Origin: Phascolarctos cinereus
Taxonomy: Eukaryota > Chordata > Mammalia > Diprotodontia > Phascolarctidae
DNA: 64,000 bases
Direction of reading: 5' to 3'
Assembly (NCBI RefSeq): GCF_002099425.1
Contig: NW_018343972.1
Coordinates: 2,559,001 to 2,623,000, forward strand
A model generated the notes under the pieces. The model was not told the origin of the DNA, did no database searches, and saw only the letters and a program-made list of their open reading frames with translations. Shown here piece after piece: positions 1 through 11,156 of the stretch. The first letter of the stretch is position 1. The number at the start of each line of letters is the position of its first letter. The translations under genes and the position numbers were made by a program.

Positions 1-254
1 TAGCTATCTATCATATCTAGCTTGGTAGATACACATAGGCAGATTTCTCCTCACTGTATTTTTTGTTTTTTTTTCCTTCAAGTTTAAGGTTCTTTTGCAT
101 ATATGTTAGACATCTGGCATTCTTGTCAACCTTTGTTAGGTTCCATCTCTGGCTAGGAGCCAACATTCCTATATTTTAAGCTGTTGTCCAGAAATCAAGT
201 ATGTATCTCATTATCAGACACAATCTTACATTTTCTATCTCCCTTTCTATTTCC

Positions 255-1500
255 TTTTAAAATTTTTTTTTATTTTTAATGAATGAAAACCTATGTTTTT
301 CTCCCTCTCACCCATATTGATTAAAAAAAAGAAAAGAAACAAAACCTTTATTGAATATATATAATAAAGCAAAACAAATTCCCTCATTGGCCATGTCCAG
401 AAAGTATATGCTTCAATTTATGCCCTTAGTCCATTACCTCTCTATCAGAATGGGGGCAATATGCTTTCTCATTATTCCTCTGGAATCTTGGTTGGCCATT
501 ATATTGATTAGAGTTCTTAAGTTTTTCAAAATTCTTTGTCTTTATAATGAAGCTATTGTATAAATTATTCTCCTGGTTCTGCTCTCTTCCCTCTGTATCA
601 GCTCATAAAAATTTTCCAGTTTCTCCAAAATTGTCTCTTTCATCTTTTCAACATTTAAAGAATGAGTCTTCCTATCTTATTCAGGCCGGATGTACAGCAG
701 CTACTCATGGGCCTGGTCCCACTATGATTAGCACAGAGATCTGATTTGCCCCATTTTTGATCTGAGCTAGTTTGCCTCTTTTAAAGCATTCTGGTGGTCC
801 CTTTTTCCCAGGTCCTCACCGTTTTAAGGTTTAACTTATTGTAGACATTCAATTGCTTTAGCCTACTGTAGCTCTCTACTCCTCAATTGATGAGATAAAT
901 TATCTGCAGACTCCCAGAAGCAGGAATTACAAGTATGTGCCAACACTTTGACTTTTTCATCATTTCTTACAGAACGAGAGCATTCCATTACATCCACATA
1001 CTATAGTTTTTGTTCAGATTCTTAAATTGGGTGCACCCTTCATTTTCAGTTCTTTGCTACCACAAGAGCTACTAGAACTATTTTTGTATGTATAGGTCCT
1101 TTCTCTTTTTTTTTGATCTCTTTGGATTATAGGCCTGCTGGTGATATAACATTCAAATGGTATATACAGTTAAGTAATTTTGGGGGCATAATTCCAAATT
1201 GCTTTCCAGAATGGTTGGACTAATTCATAACTTCACCAACAGTATAACAATGTGTCTATTTTTCCTACTGTCCCTCCAACATCTATCAATTTCCTTTTTT
1301 TAATTTTTTTGGTCAACTTCACCAATCTGTTGGTTGTGTGGTAAGACTTCAGAGTTATTTTAATGTGCATTTCTCTAATTATTATGAATTGGTGGCATTT
1401 TAAAAATATGCTATTGATAGCTTGGATTTGTTGCTTATGAAACTACCTGTGCATGTCCTTTGCCATGTATCAAGTGGAGAATGGCTCATCATCTTAGGCA
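255..1500 (-). mobile_element. Old L1 LINE 3' end, antisense
   Basis: The minus strand reads as the 3' part of a marsupial-type L1, including the end of ORF2 and the 3' region. On the plus strand the landmark is the sequence around 1190-1390 (CCAAATTGCTTTCCAGAATGG, quoted short, then the rev-comp of the 'HITP..RMA..K' region of ORF2), which also appears in plus sense in the L1 at 9556-11529. It is strongly diverged, with no usable frame. A 7SL pseudogene (664-953) interrupts it. Left and right limits are approximate. Confidence 0.75.
664..953 (-). pseudogene. RN7SL (pseudogene): 7SL (SRP) RNA retropseudogene, nearly full length
   Basis: Read on the minus strand, this 290-bp block follows the signal-recognition-particle RNA from near its 5' end to its 3' end in the right order: the 5' domain (GTGGC.CGTGCCTGTAGTCC region, 953-905), the ...AGTTCGGCATC..ATGGTGACCT region (about 850-815), GGACCACCAG (about 807-798), the TCAGATC..AAATGGGGCA part of the S domain (about 770-745), then GTGCTAATCATAGTGGGA and the 3' CCAGCCTG-like end. 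It is well diverged, so it is an old non-functional copy. It lies inside an antisense L1 and is flanked by TTTCATCTTTTC (638-649) and TTTCATCATTTC (955-966), a likely 12-bp TSD with one mismatch, as expected for LINE-driven retroposition. Confidence 0.85.
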
Positions 1501-1547
1501 ACTGTTCATTTCTCTTCATAAACCATTGTCTTTAACAGGCAGTGACT

Positions 1548-1579
<32 letters not shown>

Positions 1580-2608
1580 ACCTCTTGTTCTCAGGTCTTT
1601 GGTTTCTTGACCAAGACTTAATAGACTTTAGTCACTCTGTTTAGAATGACTAATTCTTCTATGTTATTTTCTCCCACATGAATCACTAGAAGTGGTTAGT
1701 AGACACAAGGTTTATTTAGCTTTGGGAGGTTTTTCATCTTGTCTAGGGAACATGCCTTAGGAATATAGCTGGCCTCTTGGTTATTATTATCAGATCAACA
1801 AATAGCTTTCTTAGTATTACTCAGAAAAGAGTCACCAAACACTGCATTGTTTCTTCTTCCTCTCTCTCTAAGTAGATGGCCTCTCATATTATCATTTTTT
1901 TTATAGAATCTTCTGCATGATTTTCTAGAGGACGTCTGTTTCTTTCTCAGAAGGTTCAGCTCCATTACAAGAAATGTCTCCATTTAGATCCTATTGTTCA
2001 CTGACCTCTTCATTTCATTCTCCTGTGTTACATTCTTCAACCACCCAAACTCTTGACTTAGGTCAAGATTTCCCTCTTTCTCTTAAGATCTTTTCTCCCT
2101 CTTGTTTTCAGAAGTTCTTTTTTCTTTAAAAGGAAGAAAAGGTTATCTGGAGAGTGAAAAGGAAGTCTTGAAATGACTTTACCTTTTTTTCTCAGAGTGA
2201 GACTAGTTTGTGCTTTGAATGTAGATAATTACTTGTCCATCGAAGATCGATGTTTCATATTCTGTGCAGTTCCTATAGCATCCTCCCTGCTCTCCATACA
2301 TTCTGCAAGTGATATACTCAATCCAGTAACTCTTTTGGTTGAACCCCTGGGTCAATGACAGGTTAGTATACTTAGGATAGAATAGCTAATTGGGATCTCT
2401 CTATCATATGCTCCACCCTTTAGACCACAACTAACTGCCCCATAGGGTCATAGTTTGAATGATCAGGATGACTATGTATTTTCTCTATAAGCATCTGTAA
2501 GAAATGGTTCATATTTAAAAGCCCAGTTGGTCCTTATATGAGGGCCAACTGATACTTCTCCCTGCCTTGGCTTATAACTAGGGACAGAATAAAACCTTTT
2601 ATTGACTT
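1501..2608. other. Unassigned AT-rich DNA
   Basis: No gene or repeat recognised. A short A/C-rich tract lies at 1552-1580. Open frames here are short and featureless. Confidence 0.5.
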
Positions 2609-2620
2609 GAATTCTGAATT

Positions 2621-2865
2621 GTGGGCAGCTAGGTGGCACAGTGGACCTGGAGTCAGGGAGACTCATCTTTCTGAGTTCAAATCTGGCCTCATACACTTAC
2701 TAACTGTGTGACCCTGGGCAAGTCCCTTAACCTTGTTTGCCTTAGTTCCTCATCTGTAAAATGAGCTGGAGAAGGCAATGGTAAACCACACCAGTATCTT
2801 TGCCAAGAAAATCCCAAATGGGGTCACATAGAGTCAGACATGACTGAAATGACTGAACAAAAACA
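2621..2865 (+). mobile_element. MAR1-like tRNA-derived SINE with exact 12-bp TSD
   Basis: About 245 bp. It begins GGGCAGCTAGGTGGCACAG, carries the tRNA-like B-box region (GAGTTCAAATCTGGCCTC), the core GTGTGACCCTGGGCAAGTC and the 3' unit TGAGCTGGAGAAGG...CCAAATGGGGTCA, and ends TGACTGAACAAAAACA. It is bounded by GAATTCTGAATT at 2609-2620 and 2866-2877, a perfect 12-bp target-site duplication, so both ends are exact. Part of the tRNA-like head is shortened (GTGGA joins CCTGGAGTCAG directly). Confidence 0.92.
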
Positions 2866-3244
2866 GAATTCTGAATTATAAACAGTGGGTAAAAAAAAAA
2901 TGGAAGGAAATAACATTCATTAGAGAGTGGTTTGAGAAAGTATTAATTTGCTAAGTGGACTTGAATGTATCTTCTGTTGTTCTTTACATGTCTTTTATTA
3001 AACCTGCTTTTATTAAATGTGTTTTAATGCTTGTTGTTAGCCTGTTACTTGTAGAGGAACTGAATACCTCTAGTGGAGAACTAACTATGAACTAAATTCA
3101 GATGGTCCTGGGGCCTGAAGTCTGCTTAGGGACTGAGACATTATTGAGTTATTTGTGCCATGTGCATTGAGAGCCATAGTCTGAGCCGTGAGTCACATTT
3201 TCAGCACTCAAGCACAGGATTGTTGTGAGGGAAGCATTCTGTAA

Positions 3245-3500
3245 GCTTAACTTCTTTCCATCTCATTTTTCTCATAAATATAATGTGGTATCCACCTTAC
3301 AGGGCTGTTGGAAAGCTAACATAACATAACATATTACATAATATAACATAACAACATATAATACAGCATAACATATAACATAACAGCATATAATACAACA
3401 TAACATATGATATAACATACAACAACATAACATAACATAATAAAATATTGCACATTTCAAAGTAATTTTAAATGTCACACAATGATAATGAAGATAACTG
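3245..3500 (+). mobile_element. MIR-like SINE split by an ATAAC repeat
   Basis: The 3' half of a MIR is visible on both sides of a microsatellite: the 'cctcatctgtaaaatg...cctcacagggttgtt' block (3260-3312) and a diverged 'aaatgtcac...aatgat' tail (3446-3495). The satellite has grown between them. Boundaries are approximate. Confidence 0.55.
3318..3445 (+). repeat. (CATAA)n-type microsatellite
   Basis: About 128 bp of imperfect CATAA/ATAAC units with ATATT and CAACA interruptions. The cysteine/tyrosine-rich open frame on the minus strand is a by-product of this repeat. Confidence 0.9.
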
Positions 3501-3589
3501 TAAAGTGTCATAGAAATGAGTGATATTTGCTATTTATTTTGATTATTGTTTTTAACACAAGGCATCTGACAGCTAAACTTCTTGGGGCT

Positions 3590-3770
3590 CAATAGAGTTC
3601 ATAGAATGTTAGAATTGGCAGAGCCTTTGGAGACCATCTTGTTCCATGCGCTCAGTTAATAACTGAGTCTCAGAGAAGTTAATGCCCAGTATATAGCTAG
3701 TAAGCAGCAGAAGTAGGATTTGAACCCCAATCTCCCAAGTACTATCCCAGTACTCTATAATGCCCCATGG
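3590..3770 (+). mobile_element. MIR/CORE-SINE-like fragment
   Basis: Matches the common pattern 'catagaat..tagaattgg.ag..cctt.gagaccatct...ctgagtctcagagaagttaa...agctagtaag...aggatttgaacccc..tct'. Old and diverged. Confidence 0.65.
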
Positions 3771-4925
3771 TGTACATAATGATAACAAGTTTGCTTTCTC
3801 CAGTCTACTTCCCAGTGAGTTTCTTCCTATGGTCTGTTGGGAAAGTACAAGTTGGGACTATGTTGTGAGCTTGCATTGCAATCACAGGGGAAGGCTCCTA
3901 TGATTTAGGGAGCCACAGATGCCACTCCCATTCTACCCTTTGTTAAGGAAGGAAGTCTGTAAACAGTCATTTTGAGCAAGTCTTGCCTGATGCCTGTTAG
4001 GAGAGAGACTACCCAGCTGGGTTCCAAGGACCTGGAGCTGTCGGCATCCAGGGTAGTGTAAAAGAAAGTGGGGGCAGTGTGTGATGGGAGAGTATAAGCA
4101 CACACAAGGAGTAGGTGCTGGGAGAAGGAGTTCACTCAAACTGTGATAATGCTAGTGTAGAAACAATCTACCAGCCATTTGGGCTAATCGGTCAAAGCCC
4201 CATCATGGCCCAGCTGGGTTCAGACACAAACAAAGTAACTTTTTCCAAGCTAGCAAGAGTGGAAATAAGATGTGTCAGCAAGACAAAACCTCTCCTTGAG
4301 GCACCACTCTAGCATCTATTAGAAGTGAAGTCATGAGACTGTTTGTGACCATGGGGAGCCTGTGGTTAAGGAAAGGGTAATATTAGCACCATCACACTGG
4401 GCCATAATGGAAAATGTCACCATTTTCAATTCCCATGAAATAGTCACCTGTGATGTGTTTTCTGATACTGCCATTCTTTTACTTTTATCCAGGTCATTCT
4501 TCCTTCAGGGACTTTGGAAGGAGAGATAGGGGTTACAACTGAAAGGCCAGAATGGAACATAAATCTTGGGTCTGGACCACCATGTTCTAGAACCCAGGGT
4601 ATTCAGTGCTGTCTGATGAGGGTAAAGATCAGAAAATTATATTCTCATCTTCCTCCCCAAATGCTATCTCATAAATTCATCTTAATATTTTTCATTTCCT
4701 GTCCTATAGCATGTGGGATGAAATGTATAGCTGTTGAACAATTGATTCGGCTCTGAGGTGGCTGTGATGGATATATGACACCTTTTCTGAGTGGGCAGTG
4801 GCATTCTCAGGAGAAGCTAACACATAGACTTTGTGGAATATCCCTTTTTTAACATCATGGCTACTCTCTAGAGCCTTGGTCACTGTGACTGTGCACAATA
4901 ATTCTCATGCATGTTCATATTGTAA
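3771..4925. other. Unassigned unique-looking DNA
   Basis: No gene, RNA or repeat recognised. Open frames on both strands between 3905 and 4900 are under 90 codons and overlap one another, as expected by chance. Confidence 0.45.
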
Positions 4926-5040
4926 TGTGATTTACACTATGAACTCCTAGTGGACAGGGGCTCTGTCTGAAGAATTCTTTTTCTGTAACACCTATATACA
5001 AGACAATGTACTCAGGCATTTGGAATAAAGATTCTTAATC
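4926..5040 (+). mobile_element. L2-like LINE 3'-end fragment
   Basis: Shows the 'gaactcctagtggacaggggctctgtctg' block typical of L2 3' ends and a terminal 'ggaataaag'. Short and diverged. Confidence 0.5.
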
Positions 5041-5097
5041 GTTATGATTATCAAAGTTTCCTGACTTCAATTCAGCTCAGGAGTCAGAGAAGTTTGT

Positions 5098-5222
5098 TGT
5101 GGGTTTCTTTTGCTTTGCTTTGCTTTTCTCCTTTCCTTCTTCCTTTCTTTTTTTTCCCTTCCTCTCTGTCCTTCCCTTTTGTCCTCTCCTTCCCTCTCTT
5201 CTCCTCTCCTCTATTCTCCTCA
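5098..5222 (+). repeat. Pyrimidine-rich tract
   Basis: About 125 bp almost wholly of C and T (TTTGCTTTGC, then CTTCC/TTCCTC/CTCTC runs). Confidence 0.8.
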
Positions 5223-5451
5223 TTGTCATGGAGGAGAAAAAGGTTAAGTGAAATGAATTGAATCAGTCAAGGTCACAAAACTAGTCAATGGCAGAAATAG
5301 AGAAGAGGTGTAGGATTGGTCTATGACTTTCCAGCTTAGTACACCCTGCCCTACCCCCAATCCTCTACCCCTGTACCACAGCCACCATCCTTTGTGGGAA
5401 GCTGTATGGACACATCCATGGTTTATTAGAAGACCAAGTATTGTTTGGGTA

Positions 5452-5995
5452 CTGATTGGCTCAGTGCGAATGTAAATAACAATTGTTTCTGTTTTGGCCA
5501 GAAACCCTGATGGTCTTCACCTCCCAGATTCTTCTTCTTCTTCTTCTTCTTCTTCTTCTTCTTCTTCTTCTTCTTCTTCTTCTTCTTCTTCTTCTTCTTC
5601 TTCTTCTTCTTCTTCTCTTCTTCTTCTTCTTCTCCTCCTCTCCTCCTCCTCCTCCTCCTCCTCTTCCTCCTCCTCCTCTAGGCAAAGAGGCCATTCTCTG
5701 CCTCAATTTTTGCTTAGCCTTAATCACTGAGTGGGCATTGCCTTAGTCAAAGTGAGACCTGGTAAAGACCTTAGCTTAAAAAGACCAATGTCTCCTACTG
5801 CATCCAGGGCCATCTTCAGTCATCATGATCTATATCTCATCACTGGACCCAGATGGCTCTGGAGGAGAGAGTGAGGCTGGTGACTTTGCACAGTGACTTC
5901 CCTTACTTAAGTCTAAGTCACTTGCAAGTCATGGTATCACCTCCCTGATGTCAAAAACCTCTTCAAGAATGAAGGAGAAAGAAAAACAACAACAG
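5452..5995 (+). mobile_element. Second marsupial SINE family, (CAA)n-tailed, with internal triplet expansion
   Basis: The right part, from about 5725 (ACTGAGTGGGCATTGCC) to the AAAACAACAACAG tail at 5983-5995, matches copies at 18200-18455 (plus) and 40951-41166 (minus). Shared blocks include GCATCCAGGGCCATCT, CCTGATCTATATCT-like text, GGCTCTGGAGGAGA and TCACCTCCCTGATGTCA. The (CAA)n tail instead of poly-A suggests mobilisation by an RTE-type LINE, which is my inference. The left part (5452-5525) probably belongs to the same copy, cut by the triplet run at 5529-5690. Confidence 0.7.
5529..5683 (+). repeat. (TTC)n/(TCC)n triplet repeat
   Basis: About 85 bp of near-pure TTC units is followed by mixed TTC/TCC units, all pyrimidine on the plus strand. 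It reads as poly-Ser/poly-Leu in plus frames and poly-Arg on the minus strand; none is a protein. The purine strand is a GAA/GGA run, a class known to form triplexes. Confidence 0.95.
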
Positions 5996-6187
5996 TCAAG
6001 CTGCAGTAGGGAAGATGGGAAGGATGGAAAAGAGACAAGGATAATGTCATGTGATTTCCATGCTAATGGCAGGGCCCACTTCTTGGGCACTGGGGTATGG
6101 GTTTAGCTGCTGAGTCAGATCTAGGCTGGGACCTAAGTCAATGTTGCCCAACTCTTGCAGTGGTGACAGCATGTGATCGCAATATCA

Positions 6188-6355
6188 TAAATCATAGACT
6201 CATGGATATGGAACTTGAAAGGTTTTAGAGATTATTCAGTCAAACTCTTCATTTTAGAGGTGAGAAAGCTGAAGGAAGGGTGGTTAAATGACTTTCCCAA
6301 GGTAGCACAGATGGTAAGCAATCTGAACCAGGTCCTTTGACGTGAGTCAAGTGGC
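6188..6355 (+). mobile_element. MIR/CORE-SINE-like fragment
   Basis: Pattern 'catagactcatgga...gaacttgaaagg..ttagagattattcagtcaaactcttcattttagaggtgagaaa' and '..ggttaaatgacttt' as in the other CORE-SINE copies. Confidence 0.65.
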
Positions 6356-7735
6356 TAGCTATGAAACCTAGCCAAGATAGCTTTCTCTCTGTGGTTCCTC
6401 TTTTCTCCTGGGGCTAGTTTTTTCAGCAAGCTCATCTCATGGTATCCCAAGGTGAACTTCTCTCCAGGGTCACACCCTAGGTCACCTCACCTCCTGCCAC
6501 CACTTGTCACATTATGAATTATATTTCTGCTTCTGTAACTATTTACTGCCTATTAAATAAAAATCTTGGAATCAAAGGACATTCTTACATTTGCAAAATA
6601 TTTTCCAAACTTTTCTCATTAACTCCCCTCCATGTACATTATACTTTAGCTCACTCACTCTTCTACAAATCTAATACTTTCCTATAGCTGTGCTTTTTCT
6701 CAATCCTTCCCTGTGTGTTGTGTAGGGAAAGAGAAAAGTGGGCCCCATGAGTACAGAAGTTCACATGTGAGGGCTATCCTTGTGTGGCTTGAAGGGAGGC
6801 AGAATAGAAATCTCTAGGCTCTTCTCTCCCCATCTTTCTCCAAGAGAGACTTTCATTCCATCCAGGAAGGGTAGCAGGAGGTTAGGGCCAGAGGCTGCTC
6901 TGATCTCCTCAGAAAGAGAGGGTACTGGGCTGGAAGTAAATCTATCTGCTCCCTTAAATATTATTAATCTAGGAGACATGATTCGGTTCAATCTAATTTC
7001 TGATCACTTTGTTATTTTTTGGGAGGAAGGAAGGCACCAAGTTCTACATACAAGGCTTTACCCCATTCTCATCAAATACTACCAGTTCAACAATGAATAC
7101 AAATAATGATTAGTAAAGAAACCCATTTATCTGGAAATCTAGAGGGGAGCCAGTTGTGGAGGAAAAACCTAGACCTTGAGAGAATATCACTCTTTGACTT
7201 TCCCCCCTGAACCTTCACTAGAGGGTAATAGTGGAGGTGATATCCCTCTACACCACCACACACAATTATTCATGGTGATTTGCATCAGATTTACTGGTCC
7301 CACAGATATGCTTCATCTAGAAGGAAGCAGAGAATCATTGGCAGTAGCTCTGAGGAATGAGACCCCTGGCAGCTGAGAAATGAGCCAGTTGTGGATTCAA
7401 AGTACATTGGCCCAAGTAGTCAGAAGTTGAGCTTTGGAGAGGAGCAGGCCTGAGGAGCTTAACTGAACCACATGAATAGCAGACACCAAGCTCAGAGGGA
7501 GAGCAATGTGAGAATATCGCAAGAAGATAAGGGACATAAGTCCCAAAGTATCAAAGGTAGTAATTTCTTCCACCACATGTGCTTCCAACATGTGTGACTC
7601 ACTATCAGTATATATGGGGCCCACTTTTTCCACTGATGCTATAGGTATTTGTGGGAAAGTATACTTCAGTTTTATGGAGGGATGTTTTGTAGCTACCGTT
7701 CTTACTAAGACATCTCAATAAACGTCTTTGCTTTG
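6356..7735. other. Unassigned DNA
   Basis: No gene or repeat recognised. The largest frame, 108 codons at 6780-7106, lacks a splice context or known motif. Confidence 0.45.
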
Positions 7736-7749
7736 AGTTCATTATATCT

Positions 7750-7991
7750 TTTTGTTTTTTGTTTCAGTTGTGTCTGACTCTTCATGACCCCATTTGGGGT
7801 TTTCTTGGCAAAGATACTGGAGTGGTTGGCCATTTCCTTCTCCAGCTCATTTTACAAATGAGGAAACTGAGGCAAACAGGGTTAAGTGAATTGCTCAGGG
7901 TCACACACTAATAAGTGTCTGAGGCTGGATTTGAACTTGGGTCTCCCTGACCCTGGGCCTGGCACTGTATTCACTGTGACACTCAGCTGCC
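7750..7991 (-). mobile_element. MAR1-like SINE with exact 12-bp TSD
   Basis: Full-length reverse copy: starts with the poly-T side (TTTTTGTTTTTTG), then the rev-comp of the 3' unit (GACCCCATTTGGGGTTTTC), the core (GAGGAAACTGAGGCAAACAG, CAGGGTCACACACTAATAAG) and the head. Flanked by TTCATTATATCT at 7738-7749 and 7992-8003. Confidence 0.9.
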
Positions 7992-8409
7992 TTCATTATA
8001 TCTACTGACTGTCTATTAAAGGTAAGCATACCAACCAGGAGGGGTTGGGAGCTATAGTTTTAGGAATATGGCCACAAAGAGTTCCTTTTAACACAAATTA
8101 ACAACCATTCCGTGGGAGGATTTTGAGTTTGAGTTGGGGATAGAGAGGGGCTTTATTATCATTACTATTTCTGTTGTTGTTACTATCATTACTATTATTA
8201 TTATTATTACAACTACAGAGGGCAATAGGCTGATAGGGGACAGCATTAAGAACCATTTCTTCATTTAATGGGCATAAAAGTGCTCCCAGGAGAGAAGACT
8301 GGGTAGGGTCTCATTAAAAAGTAGATGTAGGATTATTTACAATTCATGAGTTTGATTGCTTTTTGGTGTTATTATCATTTCCAGGATTGTAACCACTGTG
8401 TAGTAGTAG

Positions 8410-9000
8410 TAGTAGTATTCTGTTCTTTTTATTCCACTTTCTTCATGATGAATCTTTTATAAAAGTCTTCTCATGTTTCTATGAATTCTTCATGTTTCTT
8501 TTTTTATGGAGTGATAAGATTTGTTTAAATTCATATACCATAATTTATTCATTCAATCCTCACTTGATGGGTATCCATTTTGTTTCCAATTTTTTCTACC
8601 ATAAAGAGTATGATTATTATTATTTTCTTATAGATGAGGTCTCTCTCTTTTTTTTTTCTGTCATTGATCTTCTTGAGACATATACCCTATAGTGGGATTA
8701 TTGGGTCAAAAGTTATGAACAATTTAGTGACTTTTCTCTCCTAGTTCCAAATTGTTATCCAGAAAGGTTGGCTCAAATCATAGTTCCACCAACAGGATAT
8801 TAATGTTCCTGACTTCCCAGAGTCCATCTGACATTGCTTGGGATTTTTATCATCTTTGCCATTTTAACAGATGTGATTTGAAAAGTGTTTCAATTTATAT
8901 TTCTCTTATTATTAGTAATTTGAAGAACTCTTTCATATTATTGTTGATCGTTTCTACTTCTGAAAACTATTTGGTCACATCCTTTGAAGTTTGTTAGTTA
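8410..9000 (-). mobile_element. Old L1 LINE 3' fragment, antisense
   Basis: The plus strand carries the rev-comp of the L1 ORF2 C-terminal region ('gggattattgggtcaaa', 'ccaaattg..atccagaa.ggttgg', 'agttccaccaacag', 'ttatatttctcttatta'), parallel to the blocks at 1080-1440 and 47060-47540. No frame survives. Confidence 0.7.
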
Positions 9001-9537
9001 TTGAAGAATAATTCACATCCATTTTAAAGCCACTTGGTTTGTAAAGGAATCTGTGCCAATAAGAGTCCTGATGTGGTATTGCTACCCCATCATACACAGC
9101 TCCTAAGCATCATGGGAAATGTAGTTCAGCAAATCTTTCAATTAGTGATATGCACTTGCCCTCAAAAGCTCTGTAGGAAATGACATCTAACAGTTTATCC
9201 CTACCTGCTGGCTGTTTGCCATGTCTCTTCCTTATGTGAGCAGTTAGTTCTTCAATATAAGGACCAGTTTAGGAAACATCAGTGCAAAACCCTGTACTCT
9301 CTATACTTTTTAAAATTATTTGCCTACTGGCAGTTTTAGAGTGGGAAAAAGACTGATAATATTGTTAGGGCTATTGGGAACAATGTCTTCCTGACCACAG
9401 ATGTACAATTTTAATTCTTTCCTAATTGTAATAAGACTATAGGCCCTGATATTCTACCATAAGAATCTTTTTAGAATCATTATCAGAATCATCATTAGAA
9501 TCTCTGGCATCAAAGCTTTGGGTCTCCAGATTTCCCT
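9001..9537. other. Unassigned AT-rich DNA before the L1 insertion
   Basis: No gene seen. Ends in TTTAAAAA at 9537-9544, the target preferred by L1 endonuclease (TT/AAAA), exactly where the next element is inserted. Confidence 0.5.
9107..9127 (-). promoter_or_regulatory. ZNF143/SBS-like motif
   Basis: The minus strand reads GAACTACATTTCCCATGATG followed by C, close to the ZNF143 site ACTACAATTCCCA.CATGC. A single isolated motif with no promoter features around it, so a functional claim would be inference only. Confidence 0.3.
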
Positions 9538-9555
9538 TTAAAAATGAATATACCC

Positions 9556-11156
9556 AACCCACATAAATCATCAGCATTTCTATATATTACCAACAAAGCC
9601 CAACAGCAAGAGATAGAAAGAGAAATCCCATTTAAACTTACTGTAGACATTATAAAATATTTAGGACTCTACCTCCTGAAACAAACCCAGGAACTCTATG
9701 AACACAATTACAAAACACTTTTCACACAAATAAAATCAGATCTAAATAATTGGAAAAACATCAGTTGCTCATGGGTAGGCCGAGCTAATATAATAAAAAT
9801 GACAATCCTACCTAAGCTAATTTACTTATTCAGTGCCATACCAATCAAACTACCAAAAAATTATGGTTATAGAGTTAGAAAAAATAATAACAAGATTCAT
9901 TTGGAAAAACAAAAGGCCCAGAATATCAAAGGAACTAATGAAAAGAAATGCAGGGGGTGCCTAGCAATTCCAGATCTTAAATTGTATTATAAAGCAGCAG
10001 TCACAAAACTGCTTGGTATGGCTAAGAAATAGGGAGGTGGATCAGTGGAATAGGTTAAATATGCAAGACACAGTAGTCAATGACTATAGTAATCTATTAT
10101 TTGATAAACCCAAAGACCCCAGCTTCTGGGATAAGAACCCACTCTTTGAAAAAAACTGCTGGGAAAACTGGAAAAGAGTATGGCAGAAACTAGGCATAGA
10201 CCCAAATCTCACACCATATACCAAAATAAAGTCAAAATGGGTTCATGACTTAGATATAAAGGCTGATACCATAAGTAAACTGGGAGAACAAGGAATAGTT
10301 TACCTATCAGATCTATGGAGAACAGAAGAATTCATGACCAAACAGGAGATAGAGAACATTATGAAAAGCAAAATGGATAATTTTGATTACATTAAATTGA
10401 AAAGTTTTTGCACAAACAAAGCCAATGCAACTAAGATTAGAAGGAAGGTAGAAAATTGGGAAAGAATTTTTACAACCAGTCTTTCTGATAAAGGCCTCAT
10501 TTCTAAAATATATAGAGAATTAAGACAAATTTATAAGAACACCAAGCCATTCCCCAATTGATAAATGGTCAAAGGATATGAACAGGCAGTTCTCAGATGA
10601 AGAAATTAAAGCCATCTATAGTCATATGAAAAAATGCTCTAAATCATTATTGATTAGAGAAATGCAAATCAAAACAACTCTGAGGTACCACATCACACCC
10701 ATCAGATTGGCCAACATGACAAAACAGGAAAATGATAAATGTTGGAGAGGATGTGGGAAAATTGGAACGCTAATACATTGTTGGTGGAGTTGTGAAATGA
10801 TCCAACCATTTTGGAGAACAATTTGGAACTATGCCCAAAGGGCTACAAAAATGTGCATACCCTTTGATCCAGCAATAGCACTTCTAGGGCTATATCCCAA
10901 AGAGATCAAACAAATGGGAAAAGGACCCACATGTACAAAAATATTCATAGCAGCTCTTTTTGTGGTTGCAAAGCATTGGAAATTGAGAGGATGCCCATCA
11001 ATTGGGGAATGGCTGAGCAAGTTGTGGTATATGAATGTAATGGAATACTATTGTTCTATAAGAAATAATGAACAGGCTGATTTCAGAAAAACCTGGGAAG
11101 ATTTATATGGTCTGATGCTGAGTGCAGTGAGCAGAACCCAAGGACTTTGTATATAA
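9556..11156 (+). pseudogene. L1 ORF2 remnant (reverse transcriptase C-terminal part)
   Basis: Three open segments in successive frames hold the ORF2 C-terminus: 9544-10032 (the first codons belong to the TSD), 10013-10561 and 10578-11156. The change between the first and second is a small deletion in a 'TGGTATTGGCT'-like text near 10015 (one T missing). The second ends at a stop just after 'KPFPN', and the third resumes in another frame through the zinc-knuckle-like C-terminal domain (C..C...H.C residues in 'CWRGCGKIGTLIHCWW'). The endonuclease and the YADD catalytic part are absent through 5' truncation, so no activity is possible. Confidence 0.9.

Noticed and set aside
860-950. Alu-like text (tacaagtatgtgccaacac) in a non-primate genome
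   Set aside because: Explained by a 7SL RNA pseudogene; Alu shares 7SL ancestry, and the middle S domain present here is absent from Alu.
5461-5746. Poly-Ser, poly-Leu and poly-Arg open frames
   Set aside because: Translation of a TTC/TCC triplet repeat in different frames.
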